A stretch of DNA of 64,000 bases from an uncultured Eubacterium sp. (GCA_934338065.1 CAKRGX010000005.1:56013-120012); one strand, 5' to 3'; shown: positions 17,869 through 26,948, counted from the first letter of the stretch. Numbers and translations: made by a program. The notes: generated from the sequence alone by a model not told the origin.

Positions 17869-18972
17869 TCACTTAATCAGATTACTGCGATCTTTCGGAT
17901 AGACCGCTATATAGGTTTTTCCTGGATTGACAAACAAGAGATTGCCCTCTGTATCATAATATTCCATCTTATTTGCTTTTTCATTTCGTGACCAGGTAAT
18001 AGCCGTTTTTTTCCCATTTGTATAATAATAGCCGGTTCCTTTGTCAGCATTAAGCGACATTGTCTGATAACCATTATGATCAATATTTTTTTCTTTTACA
18101 AATTGAATGATAACATTCTTAAAAGATAATTGTTTTTTATAATAACAATCCATATGCTTCTGGTCATATTCATATTTCATATACTTTCCCTTATCTGCAT
18201 CATACTTCAACTTACAGGTAGAATAAGCAGAAAATGGAATCGTTATATGATTTGCTTTCTTACCATTCGTTAATGGCGTATTCTTTTCATAAAATTGAAA
18301 ATGCTTTGCCATAGCAGTCTCATTTCTTTTCCATGAATATTTTAATTTTTTAGCACCGTTTTTCAGCTTCTTACCATTCGTAAAAACATTGTGCGGAGCC
18401 ACAATGCTCCGGTCTCTCGCATATACAATGCCACCGATTGCCGACAGACCGCTTAAATTATCCGTTCCCAGCTTTTTCATCTTGGATACAGCATATTTGG
18501 TATGTCCAAAATGACAAAATATGGCATCCCATTCTTTGGCAAACTGGGCATAATAATGTCTGGCGCTCCTTACCGACCCAATCTTCTTTACCTTGCTTAC
18601 ATCCTCATAAACAGCCATCATACGGGTAATACCCCCTTCTGCAAGTGCTTCATATAAAATATCCGCCTTGGATGTTCCCATTTGCCTCTGAAAAGCATAC
18701 CCGATGTTGTTAATCATGACCGCATAACATCGTTTTCCTGCCTTCTTTTTGTTTATCCATTTACCGGTAAACACACTTCTTACTTTATCAGCATGAGGAT
18801 TTTTTGTCGGCCCGGGTGAAGCTGACAAACCCATCTGAGACTCTGCCTGGTGTCGTTGAAGCCCCTCTTTTTCAGAAGTACGCCCAAGAATAAGATATAA
18901 TATGGTGCCGGCAGCCGACAGTAATGCGATTATTAAAACAATGATGATTATCTTTTTCTGTCCTGAATTCAT
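17869..18972 (-). CDS. DUF3048 (YerB-type) membrane-anchored exported protein
   Basis: A 367-residue protein with an N-terminal membrane anchor (about residues 5-27, KKIIIIVLIIALLSAAG) and a large outer domain. The motifs are YAVMINN, ADILYEALAEGGITRMMAVYED, GSVRSARHYY and PHNVFTNGK, all characteristic of DUF3048. Function is unknown; no signal-peptidase II cysteine is present. The start at 18972 is set by GGGGGAA 4-6 bases upstream; the longer frame would extend through ybeY. It lies 19 bases after ybeY. Confidence 0.88.
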   Translation of the reverse strand: MNSGQKKIIIIVLIIALLSAAGTILYLILGRTSEKEGLQRHQAESQMGLSASPGPTKNPHADKVRSVFTGKWINKKKAGKRCYAVMINNIGYAFQRQMGTSKADILYEALAEGGITRMMAVYEDVSKVKKIGSVRSARHYYAQFAKEWDAIFCHFGHTKYAVSKMKKLGTDNLSGLSAIGGIVYARDRSIVAPHNVFTNGKKLKNGAKKLKYSWKRNETAMAKHFQFYEKNTPLTNGKKANHITIPFSAYSTCKLKYDADKGKYMKYEYDQKHMDCYYKKQLSFKNVIIQFVKEKNIDHNGYQTMSLNADKGTGYYYTNGKKTAITWSRNEKANKMEYYDTEGNLLFVNPGKTYIAVYPKDRSNLIK

Positions 18973-18991
18973 ATATTCCCCCATTTTTTCA

Positions 18992-19489
18992 CTATCGGTT
19001 GATCTGTAATTTCTGCATATACTCTTTCTGTACCCGTTCCATTTCGAGCCGGTCATTCTCGTCAATATGATCATAACCAAACAAATGCAGCAAACTGTGA
19101 ACACAAAGGAACGAAAATTCCCGTAAGGTTGAATGACCATACTCTTCTGCCTGTTCACAGACTACCTGGGAACAAATCACAATGTCTCCCAAAAGAAGTT
19201 CTCCTGTCTCCGGAGAGATTGTCTGTGATTTCAGAAAAGCCGGTCCGGAAAAATCAGCCGGATAATCATATTCCATCATAGGGAAGCTAAGCACGTCAGT
19301 AGGACGGTCCACCTGTCGATATTCCTTATTAAGACGGTGTATTTCTTCTTTGTCTACTAATGTCACGCTCACTTCTACCTCAAAAGGGCAGTCTAACTGA
19401 CTGGTAACAAAAGCAACCAGCTTGTCCAACTGGTTTTTTATTGAAAAATCAAAAGCTATGTTTCCCTCATCTTCTAAATATATTGTCAT
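18992..19489 (-). CDS. ybeY: Endoribonuclease YbeY (16S rRNA maturation)
   Basis: Metal-dependent RNase acting in 16S rRNA 3'-end processing and ribosome quality control. The zinc site HSLLHLFGYDH (HxxxHxxxxxH) lies near residue 130, preceded by RPTDVLSFPM and GDIVICSQ. Length (165) is typical. The start overlaps the phoH stop by 4 bases. The phoH-ybeY order is widely conserved. Confidence 0.97.
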   Translation of the reverse strand: MTIYLEDEGNIAFDFSIKNQLDKLVAFVTSQLDCPFEVEVSVTLVDKEEIHRLNKEYRQVDRPTDVLSFPMMEYDYPADFSGPAFLKSQTISPETGELLLGDIVICSQVVCEQAEEYGHSTLREFSFLCVHSLLHLFGYDHIDENDRLEMERVQKEYMQKLQINR

Positions 19490-20502
19490 TTTTTACCTGC
19501 TTTCGTAGTCGTCTTGTGATTCTTTTTGCGAGATTCCCGATACGCCTCTTTTGATTCGTACTTTTCATAAGCATGAACAATTTTTTGAACCAATGGATGT
19601 CTGACCACATCCTTATTGGTCAGATAACTGAATCCAATCTCATCTACCCGTTGTAATACTTTGGATGCCTGTTCCAGACCAGATTGAGTATTAAACGGCA
19701 GATCTTTTTGTGACAGATCTCCGGTAATAACAACTTTGGAGCCAAAACCGATTCTTGTCAAAAACATTTTCATCTGAGCCGGTGTAGTATTTTGTGCCTC
19801 ATCTAGAATGATAAATGCATTATCCAGTGTTCTTCCGCGCATATACGCTAGTGGTGCCACCTCAATCAGACCCTTTTCCGAATTTTTAATAAAACTATCT
19901 GCTCCCATAATCTGATACAGCGCATCATATAATGGGCGGAGATATGGATCAATCTTGCTTTGAAGATCTCCCGGCAGAAATCCAAGATTTTCTCCCGCCT
20001 CAATCGCCGGTCTGGTCAAAATGATCTTACTCACTTCATCATTTTTAAACGCCTGTATTGCCATTGCCATAGCCAAATAAGTTTTTCCTGTACCAGCAGG
20101 TCCTATACCAAAGACCATCATTTTATCCCGTATCTGCTGAACGTATTTTTGCTGTCCTAATGTCTTGGGTTTGATTGGTTTTCCCTGTATGGTATAACCA
20201 ACCAGATCTTTATCAATCTCTGTCAGAGAGACTTCTTCATGTTCCTCTGACAATGATAAGAGATAATCAACATTCTGTTCTGTGATCACATTACCTCTTT
20301 GTGATAAATCTAACAGTTCATGGAAAACCCGTGATGCCTCTCTGACTGCCGGAACAGCTCCCAATATTTTTACTGTTCCATCCCGTAAAACAACGTCAAC
20401 ATGTAACCGCTTCTCTATTTTTTTAACATGACAATCTAAACCGCCAAAGATATTTTTCTCATGCTCGATAGGAATATCCAAGCTAATCTCATGTTTCTCC
20501 AT
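19486..20502 (-). CDS. phoH: PhoH-like ATPase
   Basis: A 338-residue RNA-associated P-loop ATPase. An N-terminal KH-like region (HVDVVLRDGTVKILG) is followed by Walker A GIGPAGTGKTYLAMA near residue 130, FIILDEAQNTTPAQMKMFLTR and VITGDLSQKDLP. The start at 20502 has AGAGGA about 8 bases upstream and overlaps the end of yqfD by 14 bases. The longer reading would run inside yqfD. Confidence 0.95.
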   Translation of the reverse strand: MEKHEISLDIPIEHEKNIFGGLDCHVKKIEKRLHVDVVLRDGTVKILGAVPAVREASRVFHELLDLSQRGNVITEQNVDYLLSLSEEHEEVSLTEIDKDLVGYTIQGKPIKPKTLGQQKYVQQIRDKMMVFGIGPAGTGKTYLAMAMAIQAFKNDEVSKIILTRPAIEAGENLGFLPGDLQSKIDPYLRPLYDALYQIMGADSFIKNSEKGLIEVAPLAYMRGRTLDNAFIILDEAQNTTPAQMKMFLTRIGFGSKVVITGDLSQKDLPFNTQSGLEQASKVLQRVDEIGFSYLTNKDVVRHPLVQKIVHAYEKYESKEAYRESRKKNHKTTTKAGKK

Positions 20503-21706
20503 CCTCTGATTCCTCTGCCTTTCTATCAACCTGCCATTCTTCCTGCTGAATATATTTCTTTTTTGTCTGGTTACACAGATAGCCAAACCGCGCCTGTACC
20601 AGCCATTCTTCTTTATTTTGTCTGTTCATGTGAGCCGAATGGCTTATGATTCTGTGGTCAGCCGATTCAATCTGGCGTTTCCATTTATCACAGATCTGTT
20701 TTCCTTCTTCTTTTAACTGTCTTTGATTCAGTTCGATCATCTTCCATTGATATTCATAAAAAATATATTGATCCATATCGATCATTATCGAAAATGGCTG
20801 AAGGTCAAAATTTAACTTTTTTATAGACATTATATCATATTTATATGAATTATTAAACCGTTTGAACGGATTTTTTACAGAGAACCCTGAATTCCCCAAC
20901 TGCCACTTATATAATTGAATTTTTTTCCCTGTATATTTTTTGATTTTTTTCTTTCCTGACACCCTGTGAGTGAATTCTTTTTCGACATATAGTTTTATCG
21001 TTCCCTTTGCTGTTACCGGCATTTTTTCAACAACCTGATCTCCATCATCCGTGATAGGAATAATTCCCTGTATTAAAATCTGTCCTTTTTTTACTTTCTG
21101 TCCCTTTTTAACAAGTGCAATTCCCCTATTAACCGATAGTTCCTTCACAATACCATCTTCTAATGCAATAAGATGACACGGCATTTCCTCCGACTGTCTT
21201 TTTACAACTTTTTCTGCTTCTTTGATTGATATAACAAGACGGCTTCCCTTTTCTTCCGCCGATACCCAACTAATATCTGGATATTTTTGTCTTAATCCCT
21301 TTTCTATATCATCACAATTCAAACGGTTTCTTTTCATTCCACGGTGTATACCAAGTTCATTTACCGTCTTTTGCAGTGTTTCTTTTGTATAAGTACTCTG
21401 TCCATGAAAAGATATCTCCCAGACAAAAGAGGACATAAGGGCAAGTAAAACCAGAAAAAAAAGGAATCCCGAAGAGAATGTCCAATTCCGGATCAGATGA
21501 TAAAACACAAAAGGAAACCCCATTTTTTTTTCAATATGAGGGCATATTCCCGTCTTTCTGACAATTGTATGTATCTTTTTGAAATCATTAACACAAATGG
21601 AAAAGCAAAATTTTTCCTTCTTGTCTATCTGCCAGAGATCAATCTCATGATGACGACACATATTCATAAACCTTTCCGAAGAACCTTGTGTTGTCGAGCA
21701 TTTCAC
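20489..21706 (-). CDS. yqfD: Sporulation membrane protein YqfD
   Basis: YqfD is a sigma-E-controlled sporulation protein. The product has the N-terminal motif SSERFMNMCRHHEIDLWQI, one membrane segment (about residues 75-95) and an outer domain with KKGQKVKKGQILIQGIIPI. Coordinates use the first standard start, the GTG at 21706 (405 residues). The family pattern LxGYV continues upstream in frame (LRWLQGYV), so translation probably starts earlier, at a CTG at 21727 with GAGGGGG 7 bases upstream. No ATG, GTG or TTG lies between the yqfC stop and 21706. It is followed by phoH. Confidence 0.9.
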   Translation of the reverse strand: MKCSTTQGSSERFMNMCRHHEIDLWQIDKKEKFCFSICVNDFKKIHTIVRKTGICPHIEKKMGFPFVFYHLIRNWTFSSGFLFFLVLLALMSSFVWEISFHGQSTYTKETLQKTVNELGIHRGMKRNRLNCDDIEKGLRQKYPDISWVSAEEKGSRLVISIKEAEKVVKRQSEEMPCHLIALEDGIVKELSVNRGIALVKKGQKVKKGQILIQGIIPITDDGDQVVEKMPVTAKGTIKLYVEKEFTHRVSGKKKIKKYTGKKIQLYKWQLGNSGFSVKNPFKRFNNSYKYDIMSIKKLNFDLQPFSIMIDMDQYIFYEYQWKMIELNQRQLKEEGKQICDKWKRQIESADHRIISHSAHMNRQNKEEWLVQARFGYLCNQTKKKYIQQEEWQVDRKAEESEDGET

Positions 21707-21739
21707 ATACCCTTGTAGCCACCTCAGGACAATTCCCCC

Positions 21740-21997
21740 TCACATTTGAACATACTGTATCAGATTAATGTCTCCCTGTATTTTACAATCTTCTCTTGTA
21801 AATCGATCAATCCTTAACCTCTCCCCCTGAATGAGAAGTTTGATATGTTTTCCCTGTAGTTTAATCTGTTCCGGAGTATAGTCTATGATTGACTTGTAGT
21901 TTTCTACCAATGCCATGTGTTTTCCATACATATTAACAACCGTAGCCCCTTCTAAAATATCAGGAGCAAGATTTAATCGTTCCGAAACGGTCTTCAT
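21740..21997 (-). CDS. yqfC: Sporulation protein YqfC (YabP family)
   Basis: A small YabP/YqfC-family protein (85 residues) with APDILEGATVVNMYGKHMALVENY and a C-terminal GERLRIDRF...CKIQGDI segment, as in the sigma-E-controlled YqfC. The ATG at 21997 is favoured, with AAGGTG 6 bases upstream. The GTG at 22006 overlaps that site. The yqfC-yqfD-phoH-ybeY order matches Bacillus and supports a spore-forming ancestry. Confidence 0.92.
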   Translation of the reverse strand: MKTVSERLNLAPDILEGATVVNMYGKHMALVENYKSIIDYTPEQIKLQGKHIKLLIQGERLRIDRFTREDCKIQGDINLIQYVQM

Positions 21998-22058
21998 TGC
22001 ATGCACCTTCGCATTTTTTTATCAATATATGAATATCATTTCATGTTTGTTACAACAA

Positions 22059-22118
22059 AGCACATAAGAAAAAGTCTGTCTTCATTATTGTATGAAAACA
22101 GACTTTCTCATATGTGCT
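22059..22118 (-). terminator. Long hairpin at the 3' end of rpsU
   Basis: AGCACATATGAGAAAGTCTG and its partner form a stem of about 20 bases with one mismatch, and a further inner stem (TTTTCAT/ATGAAGA) is possible. The inner stem is followed by TTTTT within the outer arm, so it can terminate rpsU. The hairpin ends 2 bases from the rpsU stop codon. Confidence 0.65.
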
Positions 22119-22119
22119 A

Positions 22120-22296
22120 TTATTTGTATTTTCTTTTACGAGCTGCTTCAGACTTTTTCTTACGTCTTACGCTTGGTTTTTCATAATGCTCTCTCTTACG
22201 AATCTCCTGCTGAATACCAGCTTTCGCACAGTTTCTTTTGAAACGACGCAATGCACTGTCTAAGGATTCGTTTTCTTTAACTGTTACACTAGACAT
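22120..22296 (-). CDS. rpsU: 30S ribosomal protein S21
   Basis: A 58-residue protein reading [19 protein letters not shown] at the start and a very basic C-terminus ([16 protein letters not shown]). This is the S21 pattern, including the conserved [11 protein letters not shown] segment. AAGGTG lies 7 bases ahead of the ATG. It has a strong promoter and a 3' hairpin. yqfC follows on the same strand, as it does near rpsU in Bacillus (rpsU-yqeY-yqfA region). Confidence 0.97.
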   Translation of the reverse strand: MSSVTVKENESLDSALRRFKRNCAKAGIQQEIRKREHYEKPSVRRKKKSEAARKRKYK

Positions 22297-22374
22297 AGTA
22301 TCACACCTTACCTCCCTCCAGTTGCAGATTGTGCTTCAATACAACTGATTGGGTATTTTTTCGCACTAACACAA

Positions 22375-22402
22375 ATTATACCATATTTTTCCCGTTCGTC
22401 AA
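22375..22402 (-). promoter_or_regulatory. rpsU promoter
   Basis: On the minus strand TTGACG (22397-22402) and TATAAT (22375-22380) are separated by 16 bases. The leader is about 70 bases long. Confidence 0.75.
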
Positions 22403-22449
22403 CCACTTTTTCACATTTTCATGCTATATTTAGCATTTTGTTCATATTT

Positions 22450-22755
22450 TCAGAATAACCCGGCAACCAAAGCACCTGCAACAGCGCCAATAGCAACGAT
22501 AACCAGTCCCTTATCAAAAAACGCAAGGATAAGTGCAATAAACGTTCCTGCAATACTGGTAACGGTATTTCCTGTTGCCGAAAAAATAGCAGGAAATGTC
22601 AGCGCAGCTAGTACGGTATAAGGAACATAATACAAAAATGACTGGATAAAAACAGACGAAATCTTTTTTCTCAATATGGTTATCGGCAGTACCCGGATGA
22701 TATAAGTAATAACTGCCATAAGTGCAACAGATAACAACATTTGTATTGTATTCAT
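22450..22755 (-). CDS. azlD: AzlD-family branched-chain amino acid transport subunit
   Basis: A 101-residue membrane protein with three to four hydrophobic segments (YIIRVLPITILRKK, FIQSFLYYVPYTVLAALTFPAIF). It is the small partner of AzlC in branched-chain amino acid or analogue export. The ATG at 22755 is used, one base after the azlC stop. A TTG three codons earlier is too close to GGAG. It is the last gene of the rlmH operon. Confidence 0.92.
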   Translation of the reverse strand: MNTIQMLLSVALMAVITYIIRVLPITILRKKISSVFIQSFLYYVPYTVLAALTFPAIFSATGNTVTSIAGTFIALILAFFDKGLVIVAIGAVAGALVAGLF

Positions 22756-22756
22756 A

Positions 22757-23461
22757 TTAATCAATTCTCCATTCTTCTTTTACAGGCTTAACAACCGCCC
22801 CAACGACAGCTGCTGCAACGGCGGCAATGATTACTTGAAATCCAACAGAAATATCGCATAAAACAGGTACTTCATGTAATATACAGGAAATCACAATGGC
22901 AATGATTATTACAAGCAAAACAGCACGGCTTTTTCGCGCGGGCGGAATGATAATAGCGATAAACATAGCATAAAGTCCCAATTCCATCGCACTGGACAGT
23001 GCAGCAGGCATGATCTGTGAAACAAAGGCCCCTAACGTTGTGCCGGCTGTCCAGCCAATAACCGGCAGTGAGATCAAACCATACAAATACTTTGATGTAA
23101 TCTCGGAAGGCTCTGTCGAAGCCACCGCAAATACCTCATCCGTAATACCAAAACCAGCGATCAGACGCTGCCATAAAGGAGTGTCTTTTGCAATTTTCTG
23201 AGATAGTGCCAGCGACATCAGCATATAACGAATATTAATAACAAACGTTGTAACTGCCATCTCAAGATAACTCCCCTGTACCATAATCAGTGTTGCTCCT
23301 GCGAACTGTCCGGCTGAGGTCAGATTGGTTGCCGACATCAAAATAACAATCCAAACCGGAATTCCACCATGAACAGCCTTCACACCAAAAGTAAACGAAA
23401 CAGACAAATACCCAATTGCAATAGGTAGTCCTTTTTGCAGTCCTTTCATAAAATCATTCAT
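22757..23461 (-). CDS. azlC: AzlC-family branched-chain amino acid export subunit
   Basis: A 234-residue integral membrane protein with about six hydrophobic segments. The family motif GLPIAIGYLSVSFTFGV is followed by SATNLTSAGQFAG and FVINIRYMLMSLALS, then GFGITDEVFAVAS. It works with AzlD, encoded next. Its ATG shares one base with the stop of the sensor kinase, so translation is coupled. Regulation of azlCD with a sensor kinase is not a standard arrangement. Confidence 0.93.
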   Translation of the reverse strand: MNDFMKGLQKGLPIAIGYLSVSFTFGVKAVHGGIPVWIVILMSATNLTSAGQFAGATLIMVQGSYLEMAVTTFVINIRYMLMSLALSQKIAKDTPLWQRLIAGFGITDEVFAVASTEPSEITSKYLYGLISLPVIGWTAGTTLGAFVSQIMPAALSSAMELGLYAMFIAIIIPPARKSRAVLLVIIIAIVISCILHEVPVLCDISVGFQVIIAAVAAAVVGAVVKPVKEEWRID

Positions 23462-24795
23462 TATCTTTTGGGAAACAAAACTACCAGTTCCGTTCCCTCA
23501 CCCTCCTTACTATGTACTTCGATCGATGCATTATGACACACAACAATATGTTTCACAATAGCGAGTCCCAATCCGGTTCCTCCTGTAGCTTTTGATCTGC
23601 TCTTATCAACACGGTAAAAACGTTCAAAAATACGTTCCTGATGCTCTTTGCTAATGCCAATTCCCGTGTCTTTCACATGCAATTCTACTGTCTGCGGTGT
23701 CTTATTCACATTTATGTATACAGCCCCCCCTGGTTTGTTGTAACGAATACCGTTATCAATCAGATTATAGACCAGTTCTTCCAGCATCTTGCCGCTGCTC
23801 CAGACCATACTGGAAGATGGAACTGTTTCAACAATTAATGACACTCCATTTTTTTCAGCATTAAGACTAAGACTCTCTACACAATTATGAATAATTTCTG
23901 ATAGATCTATCATTAAGAAATCATCACTTATATTCCGGTCATCCAATTCCGATAGTTGTAAAATATCATTGATCAGGGATAGCAGACGTTTGGCATTGGT
24001 ATGAATCTCCCCGGCAAAACGAATCGCATCTTCACCACCCGCCATTCCATTCTCAATCAATTCCGAGTAACCGGATATTGATGTTAACGGGGTCTTTAAT
24101 TCATGAGAAACATTTGCCGTAAACTCCTGCCGCATCCGACTGCTCTTGACAATATCATCATGCTGTTTCTGTATTGTTGTAATAAACGGAGCCAACTCTT
24201 TATATGTGATCACAGGTTCACTGTTCCCCATATTATTTGCCAGTGTTTCAATTGGTCTTACAATACTTTTAGCTAATAAACTGGACAGCAACATGCATAC
24301 GAAAAACAGAGCAACAGCTATTCCACCGATAAAGGGGGAAATCTGTATCAAAAAGCTAAAAAAACTCTGGCTTTCCTTAGATAAACGCAGAATATTGCCA
24401 TTATTCATTTTTACTGCATAATAAAATGAAGACTTCGATAAAGTATCGGACTTTCGTATCGACTTTCCTTCTCCCTCTTTTATGGCACCCTGCACTTCCG
24501 GCCGGTCCATGTGATTTGGCAGTAACGCCTCATCAACTTTAGAATCAGATAGTACATTCCCTTTTTTGTCAATAACCGTAACACGTATGTCATTTTTTTC
24601 ATTAATATTTTGTATTGCCTTTTCAAACAGTTCTGAGTTATCTATCTCCGTTTCCAATACACAGGAACATATCTGAAGATTTTGCATCACTTCGTCCTGA
24701 AACAGGTTATATAAAATAACAGAAGTAAGAATCAACACGGTCAGAATTGACACGGCAGCTATCATTAAAAAGTTCATCTGTAACCTTTTTTTCAT
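23461..24795 (-). CDS. Membrane sensor histidine kinase (PhoR/WalK-like), no adjacent response regulator
   Basis: A 444-residue kinase. A first membrane segment (about 8-30) is followed by an outer sensing domain of about 115 residues (VTVIDKKGNVLSDSK, PhoR-type), then a second membrane segment (about 150-172) and a short HAMP-like stretch. The H box is SHELKTPLTS (His about 230), with the N box NLIDNGIRYN, G1 DTGIGI and G2 GGTGLGLAIVKH. All catalytic boxes are intact. The neighbours are an S66 peptidase upstream and azlC downstream. The response regulator expected just before it is absent from this window. Confidence 0.93.
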   Translation of the reverse strand: MKKRLQMNFLMIAAVSILTVLILTSVILYNLFQDEVMQNLQICSCVLETEIDNSELFEKAIQNINEKNDIRVTVIDKKGNVLSDSKVDEALLPNHMDRPEVQGAIKEGEGKSIRKSDTLSKSSFYYAVKMNNGNILRLSKESQSFFSFLIQISPFIGGIAVALFFVCMLLSSLLAKSIVRPIETLANNMGNSEPVITYKELAPFITTIQKQHDDIVKSSRMRQEFTANVSHELKTPLTSISGYSELIENGMAGGEDAIRFAGEIHTNAKRLLSLINDILQLSELDDRNISDDFLMIDLSEIIHNCVESLSLNAEKNGVSLIVETVPSSSMVWSSGKMLEELVYNLIDNGIRYNKPGGAVYINVNKTPQTVELHVKDTGIGISKEHQERIFERFYRVDKSRSKATGGTGLGLAIVKHIVVCHNASIEVHSKEGEGTELVVLFPKR

Positions 24796-24811
24796 TTTTA
24801 ATTTCCTCTTC

Positions 24812-25840
24812 TTATTGTAATTTCATTTCGACCCGCACAGCTCCGTCTGCTGCAACAACTTCTGCCATTGCCCCGCTTATCAGCGGCATAGACGGAGCAA
24901 CATGTCCAATATCCAGATCCATCAAAACCGGCACCTCAAATTCCTTTAAGATACCACAGACTGCCTCATATTGATCAAGTCCCATAATTGGTTGATCATA
25001 TACACCCGGCCGGCCGATAAGAAAACCTTTGGCATATTGAAACCAGCCGGCTTCTTTTAAATTCCATAGCACACGTCGTATGTCCATGACATTCAGTTCA
25101 CAGGATTCAAGGAACCATATAAATCCATCCTCTTTATATCTTGGGATAAACTCTGAAACCACATGATCAAACTTTGTCCCTGCCAGATTGCTCAGACAGT
25201 CCAGACATCCTCCTACCAGTCTGCCATGAAAACTCACCTCTTTTTGCTCCGGCCACATCTTCATATCAAAAGGCTCTGTAACATGATAGGGTTCTAATGG
25301 ATGTTCTTCATCTTTCCACGATTCCTTCTCCCAGTCAGAATAATTATGTACCTGTGTTTTTTCTCCTGTCAGTAAAAGATAAGCATCCTTGATCGACTCA
25401 TGCCAGGGTTCCATGCCAAAAGAAGCGGCATTGGGACCATAAATAGCAGCCGTATCTAATATGGTTGTCAACAAAAAAATTATGTTGGTATTATCTGAAT
25501 ATCCCATGAACCACTTTGGTTTCGCACGCATTAATCTATCAAAATCAATCTGACTGATAACTTCACACATCAACTCTCCCCCACCACAGGAGATCAAAGC
25601 TTTTGTATCTTCTCCCTCGTAAAATTCCATAAATTCCCTGGCACACTTTTCTGGTGTGCTGCTGATTCCAATTCCGTCCTGTGCATAGCAATTAGGCCCT
25701 CTCTTTATTTGAAAGCCTCTTTCGCGCCATTTCTCGAGACTATGATCAAAAGCCGACCGATAAGGTTCGATTGAACATCCAAAGGAGGGTGCCACGAATC
25801 CTATCGTATCTCCCTGCTTAATAAATGATGAAAACTTCAT
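24812..25840 (-). CDS. S66-family LD-carboxypeptidase / MccF-like serine peptidase
   Basis: A 342-residue cytoplasmic peptidase. The nucleophile lies in MGYSDNTN (about residue 116), with a candidate Glu in WFLESCELNV and His in DIGHVAPSMPLISG, the S66 catalytic layout. Members trim murein tetrapeptides during recycling or inactivate microcin C-type peptides; the sequence does not decide between them. It lies 20 bases after rlmH and 16 bases before the sensor kinase. Confidence 0.9.
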   Translation of the reverse strand: MKFSSFIKQGDTIGFVAPSFGCSIEPYRSAFDHSLEKWRERGFQIKRGPNCYAQDGIGISSTPEKCAREFMEFYEGEDTKALISCGGGELMCEVISQIDFDRLMRAKPKWFMGYSDNTNIIFLLTTILDTAAIYGPNAASFGMEPWHESIKDAYLLLTGEKTQVHNYSDWEKESWKDEEHPLEPYHVTEPFDMKMWPEQKEVSFHGRLVGGCLDCLSNLAGTKFDHVVSEFIPRYKEDGFIWFLESCELNVMDIRRVLWNLKEAGWFQYAKGFLIGRPGVYDQPIMGLDQYEAVCGILKEFEVPVLMDLDIGHVAPSMPLISGAMAEVVAADGAVRVEMKLQ

Positions 25841-25860
25841 TTTGTACCACCTCCGTACTT

Positions 25861-26340
25861 CTACTTATGATAAGGTTCATTATTCAGAATCCTGTTTGCA
25901 CGGTAAATCTGTTCCAGCAAAATAACTCTCATTAACTGATGTGGAAACGTAAATTTAGAAAAACAAAGCCTCTCGTCAGCACGTGCAAGCACATCATCAT
26001 GTAATCCTAATGAACCACCGATTACGAATGCAATATGGCTTTTCCCTGACAACATACACTGTCCCAAATGTTTTGAAAAACTGACTGAATTATATTCTTT
26101 TCCTTTCAGATCTAAAGCGATGATATACATGGAATCTTTGATTTTTGCCAGCAGACGCTGTGCTTCTTTTCTTTTTATCTCCTGCTCTTCTACGAAAGAA
26201 GCCTTGTCAGGTGTTTTCTCATCAGCTACTTCGCAAATATCTACCTTTGCATAGTGTGACATACGTTTCGTGTATTCTGCAATCGCTTGTAAATAGAAAC
26301 GTTCTTTCACCTTTCCGACACATAATATTGAATACTGCAT
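25861..26340 (-). CDS. rlmH: 23S rRNA (pseudouridine1915-N3)-methyltransferase RlmH
   Basis: Methylates pseudouridine 1915 in helix 69. At 159 residues it has family length, with the SPOUT-fold signature AFVIGGSLGLHDDV and the C-terminal FPHQLMRVILLEQIYRANRI...PYHK. It is the first gene of an operon running through the S66 peptidase, sensor kinase and azlCD, and has its own promoter. Confidence 0.98.
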   Translation of the reverse strand: MQYSILCVGKVKERFYLQAIAEYTKRMSHYAKVDICEVADEKTPDKASFVEEQEIKRKEAQRLLAKIKDSMYIIALDLKGKEYNSVSFSKHLGQCMLSGKSHIAFVIGGSLGLHDDVLARADERLCFSKFTFPHQLMRVILLEQIYRANRILNNEPYHK

Positions 26341-26362
26341 CTACTTTATCCCCCTTTTCTAC

Positions 26363-26392
26363 AGTATACAATCAAATTGCGACAGTTGGCAA
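26363..26392 (-). promoter_or_regulatory. rlmH operon promoter
   Basis: On the minus strand TTGCCA (26387-26392) and TATACT (26363-26368) are separated by 18 bases, about 20 bases from the rlmH start. The rest of the 26341-26600 gap holds only the ndoA terminator and AT-rich sequence. Confidence 0.7.
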
Positions 26393-26528
26393 GGAATTTT
26401 TATTTTGCATCATTTATATTTGACACATTTTTGACACGTTTTACCTTTATCTTAAATAACGGAAAGTATTTAACTTTCTACTCCCACCCTATTATACGCT
26501 TTGTTACCTTCCATTAGGTAGGTAACTG

Positions 26529-26559
26529 AAAAAACACCTCCTCCCAGAGGTGTTTTTTT
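26529..26559. terminator. Terminator of the rex-alr-mazF operon
   Basis: AAAAAACACCTC and GAGGTGTTTTTTT pair around a six-base loop (26541-26546). The U-run is present on both strands, so it works for the minus-strand operon ending at 26601. Confidence 0.9.
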
Positions 26560-26600
26560 ATTTTCATATTTTGCCTTATGAGGAGCAAGAATCGCAATCC

Positions 26601-26948
26601 TTATGTAGATAATGCCAGACTTACCGCCAATGCCGTATTTATTTTATTTAATGCATCTGTATCCAGATGGCATACTTTCTCTCTTAATCTTGACTTATCG
26701 ATTGTTCTCACCTGCTCAAGTAAAATCACCGAATCTTTTACTATTCCATAACGATGCGAATCCAATTCTACATGTGTCGGTAGTTTTGCCTTATGAAGCT
26801 GGCTGGTAATCGCTGCACAGATTACTGTCGGACTGTAACGATTTCCCATGTCATTTTGAATAATAAGAACCGGTCGAACTCCACCCTGTTCAGAGCCAAC
26901 GACCGGTCGCAAATCAGCATAATAAATATCGCCTCGTTTTACAATCAC
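26601..26948 (-). CDS. ndoA: MazF/EndoA-type mRNA interferase toxin
   Basis: Sequence-specific endoribonuclease of the MazF/PemK family. The 115 residues closely follow Bacillus Endo[50 protein letters not shown] and [14 protein letters not shown]. The GTG at 26948 gives exactly that N-terminus and lies 10 bases after GGGAG. An earlier GTG at 26957 touches the site. It is the last gene after alr. No antitoxin frame fits in the 81 bases between alr and this start, where Bacillus carries ndoAI. Confidence 0.93.
   Translation of the reverse strand: MIVKRGDIYYADLRPVVGSEQGGVRPVLIIQNDMGNRYSPTVICAAITSQLHKAKLPTHVELDSHRYGIVKDSVILLEQVRTIDKSRLREKVCHLDTDALNKINTALAVSLALST

Noticed and set aside
22403..22449. 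ATGCTA-TATT-TAGCAT hairpin after azlD as a terminator
   Set aside because: The 6-base AT-rich stem is followed by GAAAATG on the minus strand, with no U-run, so support is too weak.
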